Assembly (NCBI GenBank): GCA_030680695.1
Contig: JAUXUT010000149.1
Coordinates: 421,000-469,767 of the forward strand
Length of the DNA: 48,768 bases
DNA from: a bacterium
GTDB taxonomy: Bacteria; Patescibacteriota; Minisyncoccia; Phycocordibacterales; UBA6065
Direction: 5' to 3'
Shown: in pieces, positions 19,239 through 27,605 of the stretch
How positions within the stretch are numbered: position 1 is the first letter of the stretch
How the letters are laid out: the number at the start of each line of letters is the position of its first letter
Program-made: the position numbers and the translations under genes
Notes under the pieces: generated by a model
What the model saw: only the letters and a program-made list of their open reading frames with translations
What the model was told of the DNA's origin: nothing
Database searches by the model: none

Positions 19239-19460
19239 CTATATAACTTCATGGTGCTTCTCAAGCATCATGTGATGCATCGTTGCAAGTTGGAGCCAAA
19301 TAGCAACAAGGACAAGGACTATGGCATCATAGAAGCAATGTTGCTGTGAGAAGCCTAATACTGTGCCATTTTCTCCCGCTAACCAGGCACCAATAAGTGC
19401 AAGAACTCCCAAAAATCCTGCAATGATACTCAAAACATGTAATATCTTTGATAGTTTCAT
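19239..19460 (-). CDS. Small membrane protein
   Basis: 73 aa, two hydrophobic helices, His-rich C-terminus (MHHMMLEKHHEVI), inside the copper operon. Confidence 0.6.
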   Translation of the reverse strand: MKLSKILHVLSIIAGFLGVLALIGAWLAGENGTVLGFSQQHCFYDAIVLVLVAIWLQLATMHHMMLEKHHEVI

Positions 19461-19492
19461 AAATTTTAATTGATGGTTTTAATTACTAATCC

Positions 19493-21082
19493 CTATTCTT
19501 CGACCGTAAACGGAAATACCATACCGGCTTCGATGTGTTCAAGAATATGGCAGTGTGCTACCCATACCCCGGGGTTTGACATATCGACCAGAATATCCAG
19601 ATATTCTCCTGCAGGTACATTGACCGTGTCCTTCCATACCAGATTGGTTTGGGGTACGCCATTTTTATTCAGCACCAAGAATCGCTGGCCGTGGAAGTGG
19701 ATGGGGTGTTGCATGGGGTGCGCGGAGTTGCCGTCGTTCTCAATGCGGATTTTCACTTTGTCTCCTACCTTAAACTTCCAATCAATGTCCATGTTTGCAT
19801 TACCGGAATCCTGATCGATGATCTTCCACGTCACCATGTCCGTGTTGGACATTGCGTTCATACCTGCGTTGTCCGAGTCGTCCCATTCAATACCGCCTTC
19901 CGGTACACCACCCATCATCCGGCCTCCGCCCATACCGGACGGCATCCCATGAGTGCCGTTGCCCATATTGCCCGTGTTGCTACCCATCATATCAAGCGAG
20001 AGTTTTATGCGCTTGTCGGTTGCTTTAGCGAAAAAGGGACGAAAAGGATCAATGATCTTGATGGCCTCGACGTTATCACGGAGCGTCTGAAATACATTCG
20101 CGTTCGCAGAGACGAGAGACTCATCTGAAACGATAATTTTTCCGAGGCGCGTCGTTGCGTCGGGGGTCTTGTTCTGAATGTCGTATTCACCCGGCATGTC
20201 AAAGCGAGTTTCAATGACTTCGCGTTCGGAAGGGGTGATCAGCACCGAGTCTTTCCATTCCTCGCGTTCGTACGCGCCGTTGTCTCCACCGACGAGCTTC
20301 AACTTCGCTCCCTTGATGGCAAGATTAAACGGCCGGACGCTCGCGCTGTTGGTGAAGTAGAAACGAATCACCTCACCTTTCTTGACCGAGAGCGTGTAAT
20401 CGGTTTCGCCATTCACAAGCATTACATTCCCAAAGCGTCCCATAAGAGCGCGATCCGATCCGTCTTTGTAGAATGGCGCGATTTTCCCGTTCTCAATTAA
20501 AATATCGTCCAGAAAAACAGCAACTTCGCGGTCGACCGTGTTCCAATACGTTGGACTTTCTGGCGTTACCACAAAGTTTCCATAGAGACCGAGCTCAATG
20601 GCGTAGTCATCGCGCATATGTGGGTGATACCAGTACACGCCTGCATCAGGAAAAGCAAGCGTGTAGGTGAACGTCTCGCCGGGGAGAACTACTTTTTGCG
20701 TCACATCGGGTACACCATCAAAGGCGTTCGCCATACGCACGCCGTGGGAATGAATTGTGTTTGCAACATCCGTGTCGTTTTTGAAATTAACGGTCACCGT
20801 GGCTCCTTGGGGGATTTTCAGGGTCGGTCCGGGGATGGAGCCGTTATAGGCAAGCATTCGTACTTCAGTATTGCCAATTCTTTTCTTTACGAAGCCTGCG
20901 GTGAGATTAAAAGTGTCTCCATCCTTGAGTTCTATCACCTCCGTCTTTTCGGCAGACGGTAATCCCTTAATGCTGGTTGAAAATGTCTGACCGGAGACAG
21001 TATTGTTGTTCGATACGAAAATGCCCCCGACAATTGCTACTGCTATCGCCGCTATTCCAAAAAATAATAGTTTGTTTTTCAT
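19493..21082 (-). CDS. Multicopper oxidase (CueO/laccase-like)
   Basis: HSHGVRMANAFDGVP, WYHPHMRDD, HPMQHPIHFHGQRF, VAHCHILEHIEAGMV copper motifs; Met-rich insert MMGSNTGNMGNGTHGMPSGMGGGRMMGG. Confidence 0.95.
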   Translation of the reverse strand: MKNKLLFFGIAAIAVAIVGGIFVSNNNTVSGQTFSTSIKGLPSAEKTEVIELKDGDTFNLTAGFVKKRIGNTEVRMLAYNGSIPGPTLKIPQGATVTVNFKNDTDVANTIHSHGVRMANAFDGVPDVTQKVVLPGETFTYTLAFPDAGVYWYHPHMRDDYAIELGLYGNFVVTPESPTYWNTVDREVAVFLDDILIENGKIAPFYKDGSDRALMGRFGNVMLVNGETDYTLSVKKGEVIRFYFTNSASVRPFNLAIKGAKLKLVGGDNGAYEREEWKDSVLITPSEREVIETRFDMPGEYDIQNKTPDATTRLGKIIVSDESLVSANANVFQTLRDNVEAIKIIDPFRPFFAKATDKRIKLSLDMMGSNTGNMGNGTHGMPSGMGGGRMMGGVPEGGIEWDDSDNAGMNAMSNTDMVTWKIIDQDSGNANMDIDWKFKVGDKVKIRIENDGNSAHPMQHPIHFHGQRFLVLNKNGVPQTNLVWKDTVNVPAGEYLDILVDMSNPGVWVAHCHILEHIEAGMVFPFTVEE

Positions 21083-21085
21083 AGG

Positions 21086-21469
21086 TTATTTTGAGTTATT
21101 GATAATGGTCTGAATGATGTGATCGACTTCGTTCGGCCGCTCTCCTAGATCGGCCTCTGGGAAAAACTGCGAGAGAACAATCGGTCGCATGCCGGAAATG
21201 ACCGTTTGCCCGTCTTTGGTGTACACGTTTATCTTGCACGGCAGACACAGGCCGATCTTGATATCAATATTCAAAAACTCATTAGCAAACTTTGCGTTAC
21301 AAAACTCAACAATCTTAAACAGCTCTCGTTCAAAACCCTTCTCGGCTAATGTCGCCTGCACGTCGTGAGTGTAGAGGACTCGCATACCAGCTTTGGCGAT
21401 TTCGTCTTGGACGCTTTGAACCGCTTCGTTGAAAGTTTTTGCTGTTGTTGTGGTATAGTCGAATTCCAT
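21086..21469 (-). CDS. DUF302 family protein
   Basis: TFNEAVQSVQDEIAKAGMRVLYTHDVQATLAEKGFE... ICNAKFANEFL-type motif. Confidence 0.8.
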   Translation of the reverse strand: MEFDYTTTTAKTFNEAVQSVQDEIAKAGMRVLYTHDVQATLAEKGFERELFKIVEFCNAKFANEFLNIDIKIGLCLPCKINVYTKDGQTVISGMRPIVLSQFFPEADLGERPNEVDHIIQTIINNSK

Positions 21470-21474
21470 AGGAT

Positions 21475-21747
21475 TTATTTATTGGATAGGTTGTATATCC
21501 TGATCAGCTCTTTGACGGCTTTCTCGTCGTCCCCTTTGTGTTGCATTTGGTGCTTCACGTGCGACCGGAGATGATTTTCCAAGAGAAAGCTGTCGAGACT
21601 CTTAAGCGACCTTTGAATGGAAAGGGATTGCTCTAACAAGATGGGGCAATACTCCTCTTTCTCAATAGCCTTAATGAGACCATCGAACTGACCCTTTAGG
21701 ATCTTCGCTCGATGCAATGCCCTCTTCTTTATTTTTTGATCAACCAT
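21475..21747 (-). CDS. CsoR/RcnR/FrmR-family metal-sensing repressor
   Basis: RAKILKGQFDGLIKAIEKEEYCPILLEQSLSIQRSLKSLDSFLLENHLRSHV. Confidence 0.88.
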   Translation of the reverse strand: MVDQKIKKRALHRAKILKGQFDGLIKAIEKEEYCPILLEQSLSIQRSLKSLDSFLLENHLRSHVKHQMQHKGDDEKAVKELIRIYNLSNK

Positions 21748-21772
21748 AGATTTTGGGTGTTAATAATATATA

Positions 21773-22864
21773 TTGACATATATGTATAGGATATACCCCC
21801 ATACCCTATATGTCAATTACCCGACCTTCGTACAATTTCTAATCAAACCGAAGTTCGATTTTATCTTTATCTCCCATGAGGTAATTTTCGTACTCATGAT
21901 TGGGGTACCTTGCAAATATGCAAAAGGAATTTACAAAGAGTCAGAGATTACCCGAATGGCAAACAGATTGGGATTTACTACAAGCAAAGGAAATAAAATC
22001 AGACAGCAGGTCATTTACAGAATGCTTCGAAGTAAAATCTATACCGGAACATTTATGCATAAAGGCAAAGAAAACCAGGGCGTGTTTGAACCACTGATCA
22101 CCACCGAATTATTTGAACGGGTCCAGTTTTATATACGCAATAAAAGCGGCCGACTGACCAACCATCCGAAACGTGCGCTCAATCCGGACTTTCCTCTGCG
22201 AGTCACGGCCAGGTGCGTATGCGGTGGCAGATTTACCGGAAGCTGGTCACGAGGCCAGCTTGGTGGACGCTATGCCTATTACCACTGCGCCAAGTGCCAC
22301 AAGAAAAGCGTCAAGAAAGAAGTGTTTGAGCAACATTTTATGGAATTCCTTACACAACTTGCTCCCAAGAAAGAGGAAATGGGTATGTTCCGAGCCTCGA
22401 TCATTGATTACTGGCAAGGCAAACATAATGAGCTAAACACCGATATTGCCACGATTGACCGGAACATCGAGAAAGTCGAGGAGGAAAAAGTACGAGTCGT
22501 TGATCTCACTAAGCAAAATGTCTTTGACAGTGAGACTGCTAAAGAGGAACTAAATCGGATCAAAGAGAAAGTAACCCTGCTTCGGTTAAGCAGAAATGAA
22601 TTACAGATCGAGGAGTTTGACGTGGAGGCCAGCGTCAACTACTGCCTGTACTTTATGGTCAATGTTTACAAGCTTTGGTACGAGGTAAAACTGACCGACA
22701 AGATCAAGTTTCAAGAGATGATTTTTCCAGAAGGCGTTTTGTACGACTATTCAGCATTTGGAACCACAAAAACAGCCGATAGTTACACGCTTAAACAGCT
22801 AATTGATACTCCAAATTCTACTATGGTGCCCTCAGAAGGAATCGAACCTACATCTTATCCTTAG
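21773..22864 (+). pseudogene. Serine recombinase remnant lacking the N-terminal resolvase catalytic domain
   Basis: From about codon 45: YAKGIYKESEITRMANRLGFTTSKGNKIRQQVIYRMLRSKIYTGTF... recombinase domain, CVCGGRFTGS...YYHCAKC zinc ribbon, coiled coil. No catalytic Ser/YxRVS motif upstream; the upstream DNA is the copper-operon promoter. Confidence 0.75.
21788..21816 (-). promoter_or_regulatory. Promoter of the copper operon with G-tract operator in the spacer
   Basis: Minus strand TTGACA (21811-21816) - 17-nt spacer TATAGGGTATGGGGGTA - TATCCT (21788-21793). Confidence 0.6.
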
Positions 22865-22898
22865 GACGGATCTGCTCTATCCATTGAGCTATGAGGGC
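22827..22898 (-). tRNA. tRNA-Arg(CCU)
   Basis: GCCCTCA/TGAGGGC acceptor stem, GCTC/GAGC D stem, ATCC-GTCCTAA-GGAT anticodon arm (anticodon CCT), TTCGATT T loop. One T-stem mismatch. Overlaps the 3' end of the recombinase ORF antisense. Confidence 0.9.
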
Positions 22899-22907
22899 GT
22901 TCGAACA

Positions 22908-23096
22908 CTATAGCACACGCTTATTCCGTATTCGAGCCGTGCGTGGCCGTGGAATAAAACTGATGTCCTTTGTGTACTTATATATCGTGCTCGTGCCGAT
23001 GAGTGTCGCCCGACGTATGTCTATGAGGGTATAACCGTCCCCTCGCATACTCCTCAACGTTGATATCTGTCTTTCGGTTAGTGGTCTTTTTGCCAT
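22908..23096 (-). CDS. Small HTH-like protein
   Basis: 62 aa; LTERQISTLRSMRGDGYTLIDIRRATLIGTSTIYKYTK resembles a resolvase-type HTH. Confidence 0.6.
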   Translation of the reverse strand: MAKRPLTERQISTLRSMRGDGYTLIDIRRATLIGTSTIYKYTKDISFIPRPRTARIRNKRVL

Positions 23097-23164
23097 AGAC
23101 AGATATTAAAACACAAAACGCCCGTATGGGCGCTTTCAATAATAAAATCTTGATAAAACTATAC

Positions 23165-23404
23165 CTATGAATTGATGCCGAGAAGTTCTGTGATGAGTTT
23201 CTCGTCGTATCCAACAACAACGTCTCCACCGATATCAATTACCGGTACACCGAGTTGTCCGGACTTTTCTACCATCTCTGCCCTCTTGGCCTGATTCGCT
23301 GCAACGTCGTATTCAGTGAAAGCTATGTTGTTCTTAATAAAAAAGTCCTTGGCTGCTCCGCAATATACGCATGTCGGGGTCGAGTATATCTCTACAGTTT
23401 TCAT
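23165..23404 (-). CDS. Glutaredoxin-like protein
   Basis: VEIYSTPTCVYCGAAKDFF, GVPVIDIGGDVVVGYDE. Confidence 0.92.
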   Translation of the reverse strand: MKTVEIYSTPTCVYCGAAKDFFIKNNIAFTEYDVAANQAKRAEMVEKSGQLGVPVIDIGGDVVVGYDEKLITELLGINS

Positions 23405-23429
23405 AAAGAGGATTATACTCCTGGTCTAG

Positions 23430-23807
23430 CTATCTGAACAAGTCCAAAAGCCATTGCCAGAATCCAGACTCTGTTGTCGACGCATGTGGCGCATCTTCTC
23501 GTTCGTCATCTATGATGATTACGGCCCGTTCGCCTTCCTGAACCAGGCCGAAACGATCACGAATTTCACGTCCCTGCCCCTCCTCGGTTTTCAGGGATTC
23601 GGTAAGCGAGGCCAGATGCTTTTCACGTGTCTGTAGTACAGCAAAATCACGTGCAGCTGTATCGGCCAGGTCTTTGCTACGCTCATATTTTCCGTACACG
23701 CCCCATACCGCCCGAGCAAGCAAGAGACACACGATGATCAGCACCACGATCACGTATCGTGAGTGAAGCATCTTGCGTATGCGCCTCCTATCTTGGAATT
23801 CCCTCAT
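23430..23807 (-). CDS. FtsB/DivIC-like septum formation initiator
   Basis: Single TM followed by coiled coil and IRDRFGLVQEGERAVIII. Confidence 0.75.
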   Translation of the reverse strand: MREFQDRRRIRKMLHSRYVIVVLIIVCLLLARAVWGVYGKYERSKDLADTAARDFAVLQTREKHLASLTESLKTEEGQGREIRDRFGLVQEGERAVIIIDDEREDAPHASTTESGFWQWLLDLFR

Positions 23808-23842
23808 GTCGTGATATTATAAGCCCTACAAAGAAGAAAACC

Positions 23843-23953
23843 ATGCTATTCAACCCAAATCATCGTCGGAAAGTGCAGATATTCTGGGCCGTGTTTGCTG
23901 GCCTCATCATCCTTTCGATGGTGCTCGCGAGCTTCGCGACAGTGTTTTTCTAA
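23843..23953 (+). CDS. Tiny single-TM protein
   Basis: MLFNPNHRRKVQIFWAVFAGLIILSMVLASFATVFF; 36 aa; start refined from 23759. Confidence 0.5.
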   Translation: MLFNPNHRRKVQIFWAVFAGLIILSMVLASFATVFF

Positions 23954-23959
23954 GGGAAT

Positions 23960-25801
23960 CTACTCCCCCATCCGCATCATTTTCACAAAAACTTCCTGCG
24001 GAATGTTTATATCGCCCTGACCTCGCTCGAGCATGCGCTTCTTACCTTCCTTCTGAATATTCCAAAGTTTTTTCTTGCGCGAGATGTCGCCTCCAGAAAG
24101 ATGCGCAGTCACGGTCTTCTTCAATGCGGCGAGCGTACGCGATGACAGTATGCGGCCGCCGGCCTTACCTTGAATCTTGGTTACGAAAAGCTGTTTCGGC
24201 AATATGCGTTCAAGTTTCTCGACCGCCTGTTCTGCTTCTTCGTATGCCTTGGCGCGCGCAACAATACGAGTGAAAGCCGGCACGACTTCCTCACCGATCA
24301 AAATATCAAGACGAGCCACGTCAGCGACGCGCATGCCCAATGGTTCATACGATATTGAACCGTACCCTTGAGTAACAGACTTCACCGAATCGAAAAAGTT
24401 CCTCATGAGCTGACGCAGTGGCATATCAACAGTGATTGCCGTTCGCTCGACCGACGCTGGGCCCCATGTTTCCATGTGACTGTCTTCTCCCTCGTGCTCG
24501 AATACAAGCTGGGTCAAAGCACCGATATAAGTATTCGGAGTGATTATTTTGAGTTTCACCCACGGCTCTTCGATTTCGGTTATATCGCCCTCATCCGGAA
24601 ACAACGGCGGTGAATATATAATTTCCTTCTTGCCGTTCTTTTTGGTCACGGCATATGTGATCGACGGCGTGGTCACGACCAGATTCAAGCTGAATTCGCG
24701 ACGCAGGCGTTCGGTGATTATTTCAAGGTGAAGCATCCCCAAAAATCCGCAACGAAATCCACGGCCGAGCGTACCCGAAGACTCCTCTTCGTATGTAAAC
24801 GCAGAATCCGAAAGAGACAAACGACCAAGCGCCTGCCGCAGCAACATCAGATCGTCTTGGCTTTCAGGATAAATAGATGCCCAAACCACAGGCGAGGGCT
24901 TCATGTATCCGGCGAGCGGTGCAAGAGTAGATTTGCCTGCGACTTTCGCCGTAATGGTGTCTCCCACCGATGCGATGCCTGGCTCCTTCACGCCCGTAAC
25001 AATGTATCCAATCTCGCCGGCCGAGAGGCTGTCGCGCGGCATCTCGGCCGGCGAGAAAATACCAACCTCGTTCGCGATAAAAGTTTCTTCAGCCACACGA
25101 AATTCCAGACTATCGCCCTTCTTAACTTGCCCGTCCATGATGCGAGCATAGACAGTAACACCGCGATGATTTGAATACTGAAAATCGAAAACGAGAGAAC
25201 GGAAATCTTTTGTGTCGCCAGACACTTCTGTTTTTGGAGAAGGCACACGACGGACCAATTCGCGCAAAAGTTCAGGAACTCCTTCACCGGTCTTGCCTGA
25301 CACACCAAGAATCAGGTCAAGATCGATTCCCAAGAGTTGCGCAATTTCCATCTTCACTTCATCGACGCGAGCCAAAGGCGAATCGATTTTCGACACGACT
25401 GGGATGATTACAAGACCCTGTTCACGCGCCATGCCGAGTGTGGTGAGCGTCTGGGCCTGCACGCCTTGTGTCGCATCAACGAGAAGTATCGACCCCTCCA
25501 CAGCTTTAAGTGCGCGAGACACTTCATACGAAAAGTCGATATGGCCCGGGGTGTCGATGAGGTTCATGATGTATTCACCCGCACCATCCTCGCCCGCCGG
25601 CACGGTGTACTTCATGCGCACTGGTTGCATCTTGATGGTGATGCCTCGTTCTCGTTCCAGTTCCATGGAATCAAGCACCTGTTCCTGCATCTTTCGCTTC
25701 TCGATCGTGCCAGTTATTTCAAGCAGGCGGTCAGCCAAGGTCGACTTTCCGTGGTCGATGTGCGCAATAATGCTGAAATTTCGTATACGAGAGATATCCA
25801 T
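23960..25801 (-). CDS. lepA: Elongation factor 4 (LepA)
   Basis: RNFSIIAHIDHGKSTLADRLLE, LDSMELERERGITIK, DTPGHIDFSYEVSR. Confidence 0.97.
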   Translation of the reverse strand: MDISRIRNFSIIAHIDHGKSTLADRLLEITGTIEKRKMQEQVLDSMELERERGITIKMQPVRMKYTVPAGEDGAGEYIMNLIDTPGHIDFSYEVSRALKAVEGSILLVDATQGVQAQTLTTLGMAREQGLVIIPVVSKIDSPLARVDEVKMEIAQLLGIDLDLILGVSGKTGEGVPELLRELVRRVPSPKTEVSGDTKDFRSLVFDFQYSNHRGVTVYARIMDGQVKKGDSLEFRVAEETFIANEVGIFSPAEMPRDSLSAGEIGYIVTGVKEPGIASVGDTITAKVAGKSTLAPLAGYMKPSPVVWASIYPESQDDLMLLRQALGRLSLSDSAFTYEEESSGTLGRGFRCGFLGMLHLEIITERLRREFSLNLVVTTPSITYAVTKKNGKKEIIYSPPLFPDEGDITEIEEPWVKLKIITPNTYIGALTQLVFEHEGEDSHMETWGPASVERTAITVDMPLRQLMRNFFDSVKSVTQGYGSISYEPLGMRVADVARLDILIGEEVVPAFTRIVARAKAYEEAEQAVEKLERILPKQLFVTKIQGKAGGRILSSRTLAALKKTVTAHLSGGDISRKKKLWNIQKEGKKRMLERGQGDINIPQEVFVKMMRMGE

Positions 25802-25923
25802 TACTGGCTCAAAATATCACATTATTGCCATTTTGGCGAATTTTAGCCTTATTTGAGGCCGATTTTATGTACTTGACAAACACCCATGCTTGGGTGTATA
25901 ATATATAGATAAGAGTAAAGTCT

Positions 25924-27603
25924 TTACGACTGCAACCTATCCAGGCTCGCCCTATCCACCTTCCAGACCTTGTTCCGCAGGGCGGCGATGATATCGCGCA
26001 ATTCTGGACTGCGCATAGCCCAAAGCATGAAAGCTATAACCGCCATGCCGACAATGCCGGCGCATATTCCCTGCATAAACACACCGACGGCTGTTTCCAA
26101 ACTGAACACGTCGTCAAAAATGCGCAGCGATCCGTATGTCGCATATCCACCAATAATCGCTGATCCGATCGATCGCGCCGCTGTTCCCACGAGCGGCTTC
26201 GTGAATCCCGGCCAATCACGAGAAAACATTTTCCAGTGCAACAAGAAGTTAAAGAAAGTTCCGACCGTGAATGCGAGCGGCAACATGAGCACGGCCGAGC
26301 TTTCCACTCCATCGGTCCTAAGGAGCGACTCAGTGAAATACGCAAACGATGATGAGGCCGAGTACAGCTTAAGAAATACAATCGCGATACCAACCGTGAA
26401 GGCCATCGACACAACGTTGATCAAAAGAGGTTTGGCTGTCTTACCTTCTGCATAAAACGACCTCACAAATAGAAGCATAAGACTTTGCCCCGCCGACGAT
26501 ATAACAAACAGGGCAAGCGCCGCGGCAGTGAGCCTTGTATCAGACCAATCAAAGGTTCCTGTACCGAGGGCGACGCGCACGATCTGGGCACGCAAAACGA
26601 TGAACAGCACCGTCACAGGCACCGACCAGAATATGATGTGGCGCGTTGCCGATATCATCTTGTCGAGGAAAGCCTGACGATTCCCTTCCCCTATAAGTTT
26701 TGCGAGCACCGGGAATGCTGCCGATGAATAGCTCGCGCCGATTATGGCGAGCGGCACCGACTGCAGGTTAAGCGCCAGATTGAATATCGATATCGAACCC
26801 GTACCAAGGAACGATGCAAATGAAACGAGCGAAAGCGTGGTCAATTGTTGAGATGACAACGTGAATGTTCTCGGTATAGCGAGCGTCACGACCTTTTTTA
26901 TCCTCGCCCAATCGAAAGATACAGAAAAACGTGGGAAAAGTCCGTCTCGCATGGCGAAAGGCACTTGGGTGAGCGACAACAACAACGCACCGAGGGCAAC
27001 TCCCCACGCCAAACCAGAAACACCAAGATGCGGCAAGAAGAAAAGAATACCAATGATGATACCAACGTTATACAGGGGCGAGGTTAATGCATATGCCAGA
27101 AACCGATTCTGTATCTGGGTTATAGAAGTGAAGAACCCCGCCACACCAAGCAAGATCGGGGACAAGAGCAAGATGCGCGACGCCAACACCAAATCTGCAC
27201 CGAGGCCCATTTCGAAAAGGTTCGGGAATAAACCCTTCTGAATTGGCCCCATAAGGACAAAAGCTATCGCACAAACGACGACAATGAGCACAAGAAAGGC
27301 CGAGAAAAGATTCTGTATCGATGTCTTGAGTTCTTCTTGTCCTTTCTGGCGGCTCTCAATAAGGAACGGCACGAGTATCGATGTTGATACAAGCGACGCC
27401 ACCGTCACATAAATTAAGTCCGGAATTCGAAAGGCCGCGTAATACACATCGAGTTGTGCCGACGCGCCAAGTATATGTGCGAGAAGCCTGTCACGAACAA
27501 GAGCGAAGACAAGAGAAAGTACCGCCGAACCAGCAAGAAGATAAGCGGCCTCATGGAGACCGCCTATCTCTCTGCCAACGAATGACAGTATCCTCTTAAC
27601 CAT
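25924..27603 (-). CDS. murJ: Lipid II flippase MurJ/MviN family
   Basis: Multi-TM; LSLVFALVRDRLLAHILGASAQLDVYYAAFRIPDLIY. Confidence 0.93.
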   Translation of the reverse strand: MVKRILSFVGREIGGLHEAAYLLAGSAVLSLVFALVRDRLLAHILGASAQLDVYYAAFRIPDLIYVTVASLVSTSILVPFLIESRQKGQEELKTSIQNLFSAFLVLIVVVCAIAFVLMGPIQKGLFPNLFEMGLGADLVLASRILLLSPILLGVAGFFTSITQIQNRFLAYALTSPLYNVGIIIGILFFLPHLGVSGLAWGVALGALLLSLTQVPFAMRDGLFPRFSVSFDWARIKKVVTLAIPRTFTLSSQQLTTLSLVSFASFLGTGSISIFNLALNLQSVPLAIIGASYSSAAFPVLAKLIGEGNRQAFLDKMISATRHIIFWSVPVTVLFIVLRAQIVRVALGTGTFDWSDTRLTAAALALFVISSAGQSLMLLFVRSFYAEGKTAKPLLINVVSMAFTVGIAIVFLKLYSASSSFAYFTESLLRTDGVESSAVLMLPLAFTVGTFFNFLLHWKMFSRDWPGFTKPLVGTAARSIGSAIIGGYATYGSLRIFDDVFSLETAVGVFMQGICAGIVGMAVIAFMLWAMRSPELRDIIAALRNKVWKVDRASLDRLQS

Positions 27604-27605
27604 GG

